Origin: Runella sp. SP2
Lineage (GTDB): Bacteria > Bacteroidota > Bacteroidia > Cytophagales > Spirosomataceae
DNA length: 64,000 nucleotides
Reading direction: 5' to 3'
Assembly (NCBI RefSeq): GCF_003711225.1
Contig: NZ_CP031030.1
Location: forward strand, 4,650,001 to 4,714,000
Position numbers and translations under genes: made by a program. The notes below the pieces were generated by a model that was not told the origin of the DNA, made no database searches, and saw nothing but the letters and a program-made list of their open reading frames with translations. Below are positions 14,595-23,693 of this stretch, in pieces. Numbering within the stretch: position 1 is the first letter of the stretch; each line of letters opens with the position of its first letter.

Positions 14595-16328
14595 ATGTTG
14601 TACGAACTTCTCGGTATCACACTTATTTTTGGTTTGACTGTCCTGCTAGCATTGCCCCTCGGGCGCTACATTGCCAAGGTATATTTAGGTCAACCCACTT
14701 GGTTGGACTTTCTGTCTCCGCTCGAAGAATGGGTTTATAAAATCTGCCGCATCAATCCCAAAAAGGAAATGACGTGGCAAGAACACCTTGTCGCGCTGCT
14801 TACCATCAACTTTATTTGGTTTTTCTGGATGATGTTCATTTTAATGAACCAAGGCTGGTTGCCACTGAACCCTGATGGGAACCCCTCCATGAGCCCAGAT
14901 TTAGCTTTTAACACCGCAGTTTCATTCTTGGTCAACTGTAATTTACAGCACTATTCAGGCGAAACGGGAGTTACGTATCTTTCGCAACTCGCTGGGTTGA
15001 TGTTTATGCAATTTGTGACGGCTGGAACGGGCATGGCCGCGGGCGCCATCGTGTTTAAAGCGATGAAACCCAGCCCCCTAACCCCCAATGGGGGAATAAC
15101 TGTCCCCCCATTGGGGGTTAGGGGGCTGGGGAATTTCTACGTGTATTTCCTAAAATCTTGTACCCGTATTCTACTACCATTATCCTTAGTTTCAGCACTT
15201 TTGTTGGTGTTCAACGGTGTTCCTATGAATTGGGAAGGGAAAGCCTCGATTGTCACAATGCAAGGTGATTCCGTACAAGTATCGCGCGGGCCTGCCGCCG
15301 CCATGATTGCCATCAAGCAAGTCGGAACCAATGGAGGTGGCTGGTTTGGGGTAAATTCAGCTCACCCCTTAGAAAACCCCAGCTACTTCACCAATGCCGT
15401 CGAAAATATTCTTATCCTACTCATTCCCATTGCGTTTGTGTTTGCGTTAGGCTTCTACCTCAACCGCAAGAGACTAGCTTGGATGATTTTTGGCGTGATG
15501 ACCTTTGGCTTTTTATTGATGGCGGGAGCTTCGGTTTACGTCGAAATGCAAGGAAATCCCGCTATTTCAGCATTGGGAATTGACCAATCACACGGGAGCA
15601 TGGAAGGAAAAGAGACACGTTTTGGAGCGGCCGCTTCAGCGTTTTGGGGAATGGCTACGACTGCGACTTCCAACGGTTCAGTCAATGCCATGCACGACAG
15701 CATGACCCCACTGTCGGGCGCTTTGCAGATGCTCGATATGATGATCAACGCTCTTTACGGCGGGGTTGGGGTTGGCTTTCTCAATTTCTACATTTTCATC
15801 ATCATTGCCGTATTTATTTCGGGGCTGATGGTAGGCCGCACACCCGAGTTTTTGGGTAAAAAAATTGAGGCAAAAGAAATGAAAATTGCCACGTTAGTCG
15901 CGCTGCTTCATACGTTCTTGATTTTGGCATTCACAGCTTTGTCTAGCTTTGTTTTTGTTCAAAACCCCAACATTGGATGGCACAACAACCCTAGCTTTCA
16001 CGGTTTTTCAGAAATGCTGTACGAATACACCTCGTCTTCGGCCAACAATGGTTCAGGCTTTGAAGGGCTTGCCGACAACAACCCTTTTTGGAACATTACG
16101 TGTGGAATTGTATTACTTCTAAGTCGCTATTTGCCCATCATCGGCCCAGTAGCAATAGCGGGTATTTTAGCCAACAAAAAATACATTCCCGAATCCTCAG
16201 GAACGCTCCAAACCGACACCGCGACCTTTGGTTTTATGGTATTGGCCGTCATCTTTATTGTTGCTGCGTTGTCGTTTTTCCCAGCGTTGGCACTTGGGCC
16301 ACTGGCAGAGTATTTTACGTTGCGCTAA
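14595..16328 (+). CDS. kdpA: potassium-transporting ATPase subunit A
   Basis: A 577-residue inner-membrane protein that forms the potassium-selective channel of the Kdp pump. Selectivity-filter type motifs are seen (FNTAVSFLVNCNLQHY, TAGTGMAAG, GTNGGGWFGVNSAHPLENP), and there are about ten membrane segments. Around residues 158-178 a stretch KPSPLTPNGGITVPPLGVRG interrupts a cytoplasmic loop between two conserved segments (AGAIVFKAM and LGNFYVYF). It is encoded by a 62-bp palindromic element and the frame stays open on both sides. The gene is the second of the kdp operon; its last 14 bp overlap an antisense toxin gene. Confidence 0.95.
   Translation: MLYELLGITLIFGLTVLLALPLGRYIAKVYLGQPTWLDFLSPLEEWVYKICRINPKKEMTWQEHLVALLTINFIWFFWMMFILMNQGWLPLNPDGNPSMSPDLAFNTAVSFLVNCNLQHYSGETGVTYLSQLAGLMFMQFVTAGTGMAAGAIVFKAMKPSPLTPNGGITVPPLGVRGLGNFYVYFLKSCTRILLPLSLVSALLLVFNGVPMNWEGKASIVTMQGDSVQVSRGPAAAMIAIKQVGTNGGGWFGVNSAHPLENPSYFTNAVENILILLIPIAFVFALGFYLNRKRLAWMIFGVMTFGFLLMAGASVYVEMQGNPAISALGIDQSHGSMEGKETRFGAAASAFWGMATTATSNGSVNAMHDSMTPLSGALQMLDMMINALYGGVGVGFLNFYIFIIIAVFISGLMVGRTPEFLGKKIEAKEMKIATLVALLHTFLILAFTALSSFVFVQNPNIGWHNNPSFHGFSEMLYEYTSSSANNGSGFEGLADNNPFWNITCGIVLLLSRYLPIIGPVAIAGILANKKYIPESSGTLQTDTATFGFMVLAVIFIVAALSFFPALALGPLAEYFTLR
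15069..15130. repeat. in-frame palindromic element in kdpA
   Basis: Arms of 26 nt at 15069-15094 and 15105-15130 are perfect inverted copies around a 10-nt loop; the core is CCCCCTAACCCCCAATGGGG. The same element, with one change in 52 nt, occurs in the ABC exporter gene at 57535-57586. Here it encodes about 20 residues and keeps the frame. Confidence 0.9.
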
Positions 16329-16671
16329 GTTGATTGGAAATATAAATCAGTACTTTTTGAATGGTCATCGGCTCGGAGGATAACACATTGGTTTCAGCAC
16401 CGACATGTTTATGAAAAGGGGAGGTGGAAAGGTTGGGGTACTCATGTGCATTGTCCCAACGCACAATTAGAGAAGCATCAGGTCTTTGCCATTGGTAACC
16501 ATAATCGATTTTATTTTCTTCAAAGACAGTAACTTCTTTAACGTAAAGTGTGCTACCATCTATCAAATTAAGCTTGTATTTCAAAATGTAAATGCGCGGA
16601 GTTAACAGTTCTTTGATTAGAGTGGAGTTTGTAAGAACAGCCTCAAAAGCAGCTAAATCGGGTAACGGCAT
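16315..16671 (-). CDS. TumE-family toxin (DUF6516-like), antisense in the kdp operon
   Basis: A 118-residue protein. It resembles the TumE family of toxins in the region around YGYQWQRPDASLIVRWDN followed by STSPFHKHVG, which is the conserved aromatic/His block of that family as I recall it. The N-terminal half looks like a beta-rich sheet (KYKLNLIDGSTLYVKEV). Its stop lies inside the end of kdpA (14-bp overlap). It starts 2 bp after the small gene at 16674-16970, forming a pair. Toxin function is inferred from family and pairing. Confidence 0.7.
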   Translation of the reverse strand: MPLPDLAAFEAVLTNSTLIKELLTPRIYILKYKLNLIDGSTLYVKEVTVFEENKIDYGYQWQRPDASLIVRWDNAHEYPNLSTSPFHKHVGAETNVLSSEPMTIQKVLIYISNQLSAT

Positions 16672-16673
16672 TG

Positions 16674-16970
16674 TTATTCCAAAGTTTTCAATTTGCGCTC
16701 TACCAATTCAATTGCTTTTAAACATGCCCTCCACTCCATTTCGTCATCTTCTTTCTCAAACAAACCAACCTGGCTGATTGAGTCAAATTTTTCTAAAAAT
16801 GACTGAAAATCCATTCCGTACTTATGTTCAAACTCAGTTACTTCCTGCTGATATATTGCCATTTCGGCACACAAAACTTCCTTGGCTTTCTCCAAGGCAA
16901 ACATTTCTACAGAATCATACCCCAATTCATTTACTGTGGCCACTAATGCTTCGGTCTGCTGAATAGACAT
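16674..16970 (-). CDS. probable antitoxin partner of the TumE-like toxin
   Basis: A 98-residue mainly helical, acidic protein (KAKEVLCAEMAIYQQEV, LEKFDSISQVGLF, LVERKLKTLE). I do not recognise a named family or a DNA-binding motif. It is immediately upstream of the TumE-like gene with a 2-bp gap, the usual antitoxin-first order. Its promoter must lie in the 35 bp separating it from kdpB or inside kdpB. Confidence 0.6.
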   Translation of the reverse strand: MSIQQTEALVATVNELGYDSVEMFALEKAKEVLCAEMAIYQQEVTEFEHKYGMDFQSFLEKFDSISQVGLFEKEDDEMEWRACLKAIELVERKLKTLE

Positions 16971-16989
16971 AGCTAAATAATTTTTTATT

Positions 16990-16997
16990 CAAAATTA
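16990..16997 (-). promoter_or_regulatory. -7 box for the TumE-like pair
   Basis: The minus strand reads TAATTTTG, a full TANNTTTG match, 20 bp before the antitoxin start and only 9 bp from the kdpB ATG on the other strand. Confidence 0.5.
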
Positions 16998-17005
16998 CAA
17001 AAAAT

Positions 17006-19048
17006 ATGAAACGTTCTCAATCTTCCTCTCTCTTGCAGGGAGGAATGGCCAAAACCGCTCTGATAGAATCTTTTATCAAACTTAATCCCGCTGTGATGTT
17101 CCGAAATCCCGTCATGTTTACGGTCGAGTTAGGAACGGTGGTGATGTTTTTTGTTTGCCTCCAAATCGCTTTCGGAGGCGACACTACCCAGGGTAGTCTA
17201 ACGTACAACTTCCTGGTGTTTGCCATCTTGTTGCTTACCCTTCTTTTTGCCAATTTCGCAGAAGCCTTGGCCGAAGCCCGTGGAAAAGCCCAAGCCGATA
17301 GCCTCCGTAAAACCCGCGAAGAAACGCCTGCGAAAGTCATTCGTCCTGTAGGAAATATGAAGGTCAATGAACAACAAATCATCCCTTCTTCGCAATTGAA
17401 CAAAGGTGATATTTTTGTCTGCGAAGCAGGCGATATCATCCCGTCTGACGGTGAAATTATCGAAGGACTCGCAACCATCGACGAATCGGCCATCACGGGC
17501 GAATCGGCTCCTGTGATTCGGGAAGCAGGTGGCGATAAATCGTCCGTCACAGGAGGCACCAAAGTTCTCTCAGACCATATCAAAGTAAAGGTAACGACTC
17601 AGCCAGGGGAGAGCTTTTTGGACAAAATGATTGCATTGGTGGAAGGTGCTTCCCGTCAAAAAACGCCCAATGAAATTGCGCTCACGATTCTTTTGGCAGG
17701 TTTCACGCTCATTTTTGTGATTGTGTGCGTCACCCTCAAACCTTTTGCGGATTATGCCAATACACCTATTCCCATATCGGCCTTTATCTCGTTGTTTGTC
17801 TGCCTGATTCCCACTACAATCGGCGGTTTGCTCTCCGCGATTGGGATTGCAGGAATGGATCGCGCCCTCCGCGCCAATGTCATTACCAAATCGGGAAAAG
17901 CGGTGGAGACAGCTGGCGACGTGGATACACTCTTATTGGATAAAACAGGAACCATCACCATTGGGAACCGTAAGGCCACCCATTTTTGGCCAACCACAGG
18001 CATTCAAAATGAGCATTTTATCACTGCTGCTCTTTATTCCTCGCAGTCCGACGACACCCCCGAAGGTAAATCCATTGTTGAGTTGGCTGGCCCCCTAACG
18101 CTGCGCGGGGCTACGGGGGAATTTATCCCGTTTACGGCCGAAACTCGCTGCTCAGGAGTCAACTTACCCAACGGCCTCCGCATTCGTAAAGGTGCGCAGG
18201 ATTCCATTCGCCGATTGGTAGAACAAGCAGGCAATACCTTCCCCGAGGATACGGCCGTAAAAGTTCGCGAAATTGCATCCAACGGAGGAACTCCGCTGGT
18301 GGTTTCCGAAAACGAGCGCGTACTAGGCGTCATTGAGCTGCAAGATGTGATTAAACCTGGTATTCAAGAGCGTTTTGAACGTCTGCGCAAAATGGGGGTA
18401 AAAACCGTGATGGTAACGGGCGACAACCCACTCACGGCCAAATACATTGCTCAAGTCGCGGGTGTAGATGATTTTATTGCCGAAGCAAAACCCGAAGATA
18501 AGATGAACTACATCCGCGCCGAGCAAGCCAACGGTAAGCTGGTGGCTATGATGGGCGATGGTACCAACGACGCCCCTGCCCTCGCCCAAGCTGACGTAGG
18601 TGTGGCCATGAACAGCGGAACCCAAGCCGCCAAAGAAGCTGGAAACATGGTGGATTTGGACAACGACCCCACCAAACTGATTGAAATTGTGGAAATTGGA
18701 AAACAGTTGTTGATGACCCGAGGAACACTCACAACTTTCTCCATTGCCAACGACGTCGCCAAGTACTTTGCCATCGTGCCTGCCTTGTTTATGACGTCCA
18801 TTCCTGCCCTGCAATCGCTCAACATCATGCACCTCAGTAGCCCTGAAAGTGCCATTTTATCGGCGGTTATTTTCAACGCAATCATCATCCCGATGCTTAT
18901 TCCGTTGGCATTAAAAGGGGTAGCTTACAAGCCGATTGGGGCAAGCGCGCTACTTCGTCGAAACCTGCTAGTTTACGGTTTGGGAGGACTTATTATTCCT
19001 TTTATCGGCATCAAACTCATTGATTTATTAGTGGGGAGTCTTGTTTAA
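17006..19048 (+). CDS. kdpB: potassium-transporting ATPase subunit B
   Basis: A 680-residue P-type ATPase, the catalytic subunit of the Kdp pump. The actuator loop TGES is at 164-167, the phosphorylation motif DKTGT has Asp312, the hinge motif [10 protein letters not shown] is near residue 515, and the N-terminal [13 protein letters not shown] fits the family. Seven membrane segments are expected. It is 677 bp from kdpA because of the antisense pair between them, and 17 bp from kdpC. Confidence 0.97.
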   Translation: MKRSQSSSLLQGGMAKTALIESFIKLNPAVMFRNPVMFTVELGTVVMFFVCLQIAFGGDTTQGSLTYNFLVFAILLLTLLFANFAEALAEARGKAQADSLRKTREETPAKVIRPVGNMKVNEQQIIPSSQLNKGDIFVCEAGDIIPSDGEIIEGLATIDESAITGESAPVIREAGGDKSSVTGGTKVLSDHIKVKVTTQPGESFLDKMIALVEGASRQKTPNEIALTILLAGFTLIFVIVCVTLKPFADYANTPIPISAFISLFVCLIPTTIGGLLSAIGIAGMDRALRANVITKSGKAVETAGDVDTLLLDKTGTITIGNRKATHFWPTTGIQNEHFITAALYSSQSDDTPEGKSIVELAGPLTLRGATGEFIPFTAETRCSGVNLPNGLRIRKGAQDSIRRLVEQAGNTFPEDTAVKVREIASNGGTPLVVSENERVLGVIELQDVIKPGIQERFERLRKMGVKTVMVTGDNPLTAKYIAQVAGVDDFIAEAKPEDKMNYIRAEQANGKLVAMMGDGTNDAPALAQADVGVAMNSGTQAAKEAGNMVDLDNDPTKLIEIVEIGKQLLMTRGTLTTFSIANDVAKYFAIVPALFMTSIPALQSLNIMHLSSPESAILSAVIFNAIIIPMLIPLALKGVAYKPIGASALLRRNLLVYGLGGLIIPFIGIKLIDLLVGSLV

Positions 19049-19065
19049 ACAATTATTCTAAAAAG

Positions 19066-19629
19066 ATGAGAACGCACTTTTTTTCTGCCGTTATTATGAC
19101 CCTCGCCACCTTTGTGCTTTTGGTCGTTATTTATCCTTTACTCGTTTGGGGAGCGGCGTTTGTAGCTCCCGCCCAAGGCCGTGGCGAGACAATTTCTGCC
19201 AACGGCCGGGTGGTTGGTTTTGCCAAAGTGGGTCAAAAATTCACTCATGATACCTATTTTTGGTCGCGTCCTTCGGCGGTTGAGTACAATGCCGCTGGTT
19301 CGGGAGGTTCCAACAAAGGTCCTTCTAACCCCGACTATTTAGCCCAAGTACAAGCACGTATTGACACATTTTTAGTCCATAACCCTTCCGTTCAAAAAGC
19401 AGAAATTCCTGCCGAACTCGTTACGGCTTCGGGCAGCGGACTTGACCCTCATTTGTCGCCCCAAGCAGCCTTCGTTCAAGTTGCTCGCATTGCCAAAATC
19501 CGTCATCTGTCAGAAGCACAAGTAAGAAATCTTGTTCAGGCACATACCGAATCCCCCTGGCTTGGGTTGTTTGGCCCCGACAAAGTCAATATTTTAGCAC
19601 TTAATATCGCATTAGACCAGTTGAAATAG
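19066..19629 (+). CDS. kdpC: potassium-transporting ATPase subunit C
   Basis: A 187-residue subunit with one N-terminal membrane helix (TLATFVLLVVIYPLLVWGA) and a soluble periplasmic part. Family motifs are present: FWSRPSA, YNAAGSGGSN, GSGLDPHLSP and LVQAHTESPWLGLFG. KdpC is needed for assembly and affinity of the pump. It lies in the kdp operon. Confidence 0.96.
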   Translation: MRTHFFSAVIMTLATFVLLVVIYPLLVWGAAFVAPAQGRGETISANGRVVGFAKVGQKFTHDTYFWSRPSAVEYNAAGSGGSNKGPSNPDYLAQVQARIDTFLVHNPSVQKAEIPAELVTASGSGLDPHLSPQAAFVQVARIAKIRHLSEAQVRNLVQAHTESPWLGLFGPDKVNILALNIALDQLK

Positions 19630-19650
19630 GTCATTTTTCCAAAAATCAAG

Positions 19651-20724
19651 ATGAAATCGTTTTTAATCGCTCTATTGTCAGGCTTACCCCTGTTTTGTCT
19701 TTTTGCGCAACATGACTCTACGTCCAAGCTTAACGTGAGTGGCTACGTAGAAGCCTATTACAGCTATGATTTTAATCAACCTGCTCGCAATGAGCGCCCC
19801 TCGTTTGTCTATAGCCACAACCGCCACAATGAGTTCAACATCAATTTAGGTTTTGTAAAAGCGGCCTATACGTCTCAACAATTACGTGCAAATCTAGCAC
19901 TTATGGCAGGAACTTACCCCAATGCTAACTTAGCGGCTGAACCTGCCACTTTACGCAACATTTACGAGGCGAATGTTGGCATTAAACTCTCCAAAAACCG
20001 ACAACTTTGGCTCGATGCGGGTGTATTTTCGTCGCACATTGGTTTTGAAAGTGCCATTTCGAAGGATTGTTGGGCTTTAACCCGCAGCCTCATGGCCGAC
20101 AATACGCCTTACTACGAAACGGGGGTAAAAATTGGCTACACTTCCCCCAACGAAAAATGGTTGGTGTCGGGATTGATTCTCAACGGCTGGCAACAAATGC
20201 GTCGCCCCGACGGAAATACGCGGCTGGCAATAGGTACGCAAGTAACGTTCAAACCCACCGCAAACGTCACGCTCAACTCTAGTACTTTTTTGGGAGGTCG
20301 CCCCGACGACTCTAACCGAAACCGTTTCTTTCACAATTTTTACGGGATTGTTCAGTTGACTCCCCAATGGGCCATTATCGCAGACATTGATTATGGAATG
20401 GAACAACGGCAAACAAGTTCCTCAAAGTACGACGCGTGGAGCAGTTGGGCGGTCATTCTCAAATACCAAGTACACCCCAAATGGGTCATCGCGGGTAGGG
20501 CCGAAAACTACACCGACAAAACGGGGATAGTTATTGCAACAGGAACGCCCAATGGGTTTGTTACCAACGGTTTTTCGTGTAACGTTGACTTTGTGCCACT
20601 TCCCAACGTCGCGTGGCGGGTAGAAGCTAGAAACCTGAATAGTAAAGATGCCATTTTTGAGAAGCACGGAACGGCCACCTGTCAAAATTTTACATTGACC
20701 ACCTCTTTAGCACTTTCTTTTTGA
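19651..20724 (+). CDS. beta-barrel porin of the kdp operon (OmpL/bbp2-like)
   Basis: A 357-residue outer-membrane protein with a signal peptide (MKSFLIALLSGLPLFCLFAQ). It opens with SGYVEAYYSYDFNQP and continues in alternating strands ending in FTLTTSLALSF with a terminal aromatic. This agrees with the putative beta-barrel porin-2 family common in Bacteroidota. It lies between kdpC and the KdpD-like gene with 21- and 4-bp gaps, so it is probably transcribed with the pump and may admit potassium through the outer membrane. That role is inferred. Confidence 0.85.
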   Translation: MKSFLIALLSGLPLFCLFAQHDSTSKLNVSGYVEAYYSYDFNQPARNERPSFVYSHNRHNEFNINLGFVKAAYTSQQLRANLALMAGTYPNANLAAEPATLRNIYEANVGIKLSKNRQLWLDAGVFSSHIGFESAISKDCWALTRSLMADNTPYYETGVKIGYTSPNEKWLVSGLILNGWQQMRRPDGNTRLAIGTQVTFKPTANVTLNSSTFLGGRPDDSNRNRFFHNFYGIVQLTPQWAIIADIDYGMEQRQTSSSKYDAWSSWAVILKYQVHPKWVIAGRAENYTDKTGIVIATGTPNGFVTNGFSCNVDFVPLPNVAWRVEARNLNSKDAIFEKHGTATCQNFTLTTSLALSF

Positions 20725-20728
20725 CCTT

Positions 20729-21859
20729 ATGCCCTCTCAACCACCCGAACCCAACGCGGCTTATTTCCTCGACCTGATTCAGAAATCAAAGCGAGGGAAG
20801 TTCAAAGTATATATTGGCATGAGTGCGGGCGTTGGCAAAACCTACCGCATGTTGCAAGAAGCGCACACGCTTTTGCGACACGGCGTCAATGTTAAAATCG
20901 GGTTTGTCGAAACCCACCGCCGCCCCGAAACCCACGCTTTGTTAGAAGGACTTCCGATGATTCCACACCGTACCGTTTTTTACCGTGGCAAAGAATTAGA
21001 GGAAATGGACGTGCAGGCCATCCTAAACCTGCATCCCGAAGTCGTAGTGGTGGATGAGTTGGCGCATACCAATATTCAAGGGTCAAAAAATGAAAAACGC
21101 TGGCAAGATGTAGTCGATATTCTCAATGCGGGCATCAATGTCATCTCGGCCGTCAATATTCAGCATTTAGAAAGTCTCAACGAAGAGGTGTTTAACATTA
21201 CAGGCATTGAAGTAAAAGAGACCGTACCCGACAGCCTTTTGCAGCAGGCCAACGAAGTGGTAAATATTGACCTCACCGCCGATGAACTTATCACGCGGCT
21301 CAAAGAAGGCAAAATCTACGATAAATCGAAGGTGGAGACGGCGCTAAACCATTTCTTTCAGGCCGAAAAAATCTTGCAGTTGCGAGAGTTGGCTCTCAAA
21401 GAAGTAGCCTCCCAAGTGGAGCGAAAAGTGGAAACCGAAGTCGTTCAAAAAGTGGGACTTCGTTCCGAACGATTTCTGGCCTGCATCAGTTCTAACCACG
21501 AAATTGCCCGCAAGATTTTACGCAAAACAGCCCGTTTGGCCAGTTATTACCAAGGGAAATGGTGCGTTCTTTACGTGCAGACCACCAAAGAGGATGCCGA
21601 TAAAATCGGCCTAGCCGCCCAACGTCACCTCATTAATAATTTTAAATTGGCCACCGAACTAGGCGGCGAAGTCGTACGTATAAAAAGCAACGACGTAGTG
21701 CAAACTATTTTTGAGATGGCCCAGAAACAAAACAGCACGAACATTTGCATCGGCAAACCGCACGAGGGTTTTTGGAGCAGCATAACGGGAAACTCGCTCT
21801 TTCATAAATTGCTCCAAAAAGTAGCCGACAAAGACATTGATTTAATTGTTATCAGCTAA
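20729..21859 (+). CDS. KdpD sensor-domain protein without kinase
   Basis: A 376-residue protein matching the cytoplasmic N-terminal part of KdpD: Walker A GMSAGVGKTYR near 30-40, Walker B VVVVDELAHTN at 106-116, then the end of the KdpD sensor region. A universal-stress-protein-like domain covers about residues 240-376 (FLACISSNHEIARKILR, then NICIGKPHEGFW). The four membrane helices and kinase of full KdpD are missing and the frame ends cleanly. It is the split form; the separate kinase follows 137 bp downstream. It probably senses potassium or ATP and talks to that kinase. Confidence 0.9.
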   Translation: MPSQPPEPNAAYFLDLIQKSKRGKFKVYIGMSAGVGKTYRMLQEAHTLLRHGVNVKIGFVETHRRPETHALLEGLPMIPHRTVFYRGKELEEMDVQAILNLHPEVVVVDELAHTNIQGSKNEKRWQDVVDILNAGINVISAVNIQHLESLNEEVFNITGIEVKETVPDSLLQQANEVVNIDLTADELITRLKEGKIYDKSKVETALNHFFQAEKILQLRELALKEVASQVERKVETEVVQKVGLRSERFLACISSNHEIARKILRKTARLASYYQGKWCVLYVQTTKEDADKIGLAAQRHLINNFKLATELGGEVVRIKSNDVVQTIFEMAQKQNSTNICIGKPHEGFWSSITGNSLFHKLLQKVADKDIDLIVIS

Positions 21860-21861
21860 AA

Positions 21862-21978
21862 GGTCAGACGATAGTCAGACCAAAACCGCAAGAAAGGTCA
21901 GACGGCAGTCAGACCAAAACCGCAAGAAAGGTCAGACGATAGTCAGACCGAAATCGTTGGTCTGACTATCGTTTGACC
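21862..21978 (+). repeat. three 34-bp tandem repeats ending in a hairpin
   Basis: GGTCAGACGATAGTCAGACC occurs at 21862, 21896 (two changes) and 21930, separated by the same 14 bp AAAACCGCAAGAAA. After a 9-nt spacer its reverse complement appears at 21959-21978 with one mismatch, so the third copy and this one form a 20-bp stem. The array fills almost all of the gap between the KdpD-like gene and the kinase gene and may act as a terminator or a processing site. Confidence 0.8.
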
Positions 21979-21995
21979 CTAATAGAACCCTCTCC

Positions 21996-23693
21996 ATGAA
22001 ACTCAAAGCAAAACTACGCCTAGCGCTTGGCTTTTTATTTGTCGTAATACTTCTCCTTGGCGGGCTAGGCGCTTGGTATCTGCAAAAACTTTCCCAAGAA
22101 GCCCAAGGGATTTTAAAAGATAATTACATTTCGCTTGAGTACGCTCGCGCGATGCGTGGAATCATCGACGAAAACAACTGGAAATCCGAAGATTTTCAAT
22201 CGTTTAATGAAGCCCTCCTTCAACAAGAACGCAACATTACAGAGCTCGGGGAAGGAGAAAGCACTCGACAAGTTCGCAACCATTTTAATGCGTTTCGGAC
22301 TACCCGAGACAGCAGCCGTATTGGGCTTATCAACAAACAGCTGAATACGATTGTACAACTCAACATGCAATCCATTTTTCAAAAAAACGAACAGGTCAAA
22401 AAAATGGCTGACGAAATCTATTCCTACTTGGTTTTCATCGCCACGTTTTGTGCACTCATTGCCTTTTCGTTTATTATTAACTTCCCTCGGTACATTTCTG
22501 ACCCAATACAGCAGCTTACCGAAGGTTTACGCGAAATTACCCGCAAAAACTACGAACCACGCCTAGGCGTAGAACGCAACGACGAACTAGGCGAAATGGC
22601 CAAAGCGTTCAATCAAATGGCGCAAAAGCTCGATGAATACGAACACAGCAGTTTGGCGAGGGTTTTGTTTGAAAAACGCCGTACCGAAACCATCATCAAC
22701 CAAATGAACGACGCCATCATCGGGCTAGATGAGCACAATCATTTGTTGTTTATCAACTCCGTAGCAGCCACCATGCTCGGGCTTGATGCCGTTCAAATTG
22801 TAGGAAGATACGCCCCCGATATTGCCCTCAAAAATGACTTACTTCGTACCCTTCTCAACGACGAACCGACGGCCAAACCACTCAAGATTTTCGCCAATGA
22901 ACGCGAAAGCTATTTTTCAAAAGAAACGTTGGAAGTCACCAATGAAGAAAAACGTTTGGGTAAAGTCATCGTTCTCAAAAACATTACGCCGTTTCATGAC
23001 CTCGATCAAGCCAAAACCAATTTTATTGCCACCATTTCGCATGAGCTTAAAACCCCCATTTCGAGCATCAAAATGAGCTTAAAACTGCTCGAAAACGACC
23101 GCATTGGCAACCTTAACGGCGAACAAAAACTACTTGTCACCCAGATTCAAGAAGACAGCCAACGATTACTCAAGATTACGGGCGAATTACTTGATTTATC
23201 GCAAGTAGAGACGGGCAATCTTCAACTCAATTTTAGGAGCGTTTCGCCCACCGAAATCGTAACTCCCGCCGTGGAAGCCCTCCAGTTTTTTGCCTCCCAA
23301 AAACAGATTGACATTCAAGTACAGGTTCCATCGCCTCTTCCTTTGGTTCAAGCCGATTCGGACAAAACCACTTGGGTATTGTTAAACTTTCTTTCCAACG
23401 CCATCCGTCACAGTCCCGAAAAATCAATTATTGAAGTAGAAGTTAAACCTAGCACAAAAGCCAATTACCTTGAATTTTCGGTCAAAGACTTGGGCAAAGG
23501 CATCGACCTCAAATACCAACAACGGGTCTTTGAACGCTATTTTCAAGTACCCTCCAACAGCCAGAGCAAAACAGGTACGGGACTCGGGTTGGCTATTTCC
23601 AAAGAGTTTATCGAAGCCCAAAAGGGAAAGATTGGAGTAGAGAGCGAAATTGGTCTAGGCAGCCGATTCTGGTTTCAGCTTCCTGTGGCATAA
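21996..23693 (+). CDS. sensor histidine kinase (HAMP-PAS-HisKA-HATPase), likely Kdp kinase
   Basis: A 565-residue membrane kinase. Membrane segments lie at about 10-28 and 143-162 flanking a periplasmic region. HAMP follows at about 165-215, then PAS at about 230-330. The HisKA phospho-acceptor is His349 in ATISHELKTP. The ATPase domain has the N box (FLSNAIRHSP near 465), G1 DLGKGID and G2 GTGLGLAISKEF. It is the last gene of the kdp cluster and completes the split KdpD. With the NtrC-type regulator at 12370 it would form a two-component pair controlling kdp; that pairing is inferred from context. Confidence 0.92.
   Translation: MKLKAKLRLALGFLFVVILLLGGLGAWYLQKLSQEAQGILKDNYISLEYARAMRGIIDENNWKSEDFQSFNEALLQQERNITELGEGESTRQVRNHFNAFRTTRDSSRIGLINKQLNTIVQLNMQSIFQKNEQVKKMADEIYSYLVFIATFCALIAFSFIINFPRYISDPIQQLTEGLREITRKNYEPRLGVERNDELGEMAKAFNQMAQKLDEYEHSSLARVLFEKRRTETIINQMNDAIIGLDEHNHLLFINSVAATMLGLDAVQIVGRYAPDIALKNDLLRTLLNDEPTAKPLKIFANERESYFSKETLEVTNEEKRLGKVIVLKNITPFHDLDQAKTNFIATISHELKTPISSIKMSLKLLENDRIGNLNGEQKLLVTQIQEDSQRLLKITGELLDLSQVETGNLQLNFRSVSPTEIVTPAVEALQFFASQKQIDIQVQVPSPLPLVQADSDKTTWVLLNFLSNAIRHSPEKSIIEVEVKPSTKANYLEFSVKDLGKGIDLKYQQRVFERYFQVPSNSQSKTGTGLGLAISKEFIEAQKGKIGVESEIGLGSRFWFQLPVA

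Noticed and set aside
15060-15140. Frameshift or assembly error in kdpA
   Set aside because: The frame is continuous through the palindrome, both flanks are conserved KdpA, and the same element occurs in frame in another gene.
21862-21978. Short CRISPR-like array
   Set aside because: The spacers are identical to each other and only 14 bp long, the repeats are followed by an inverted copy, and no cas gene is near.
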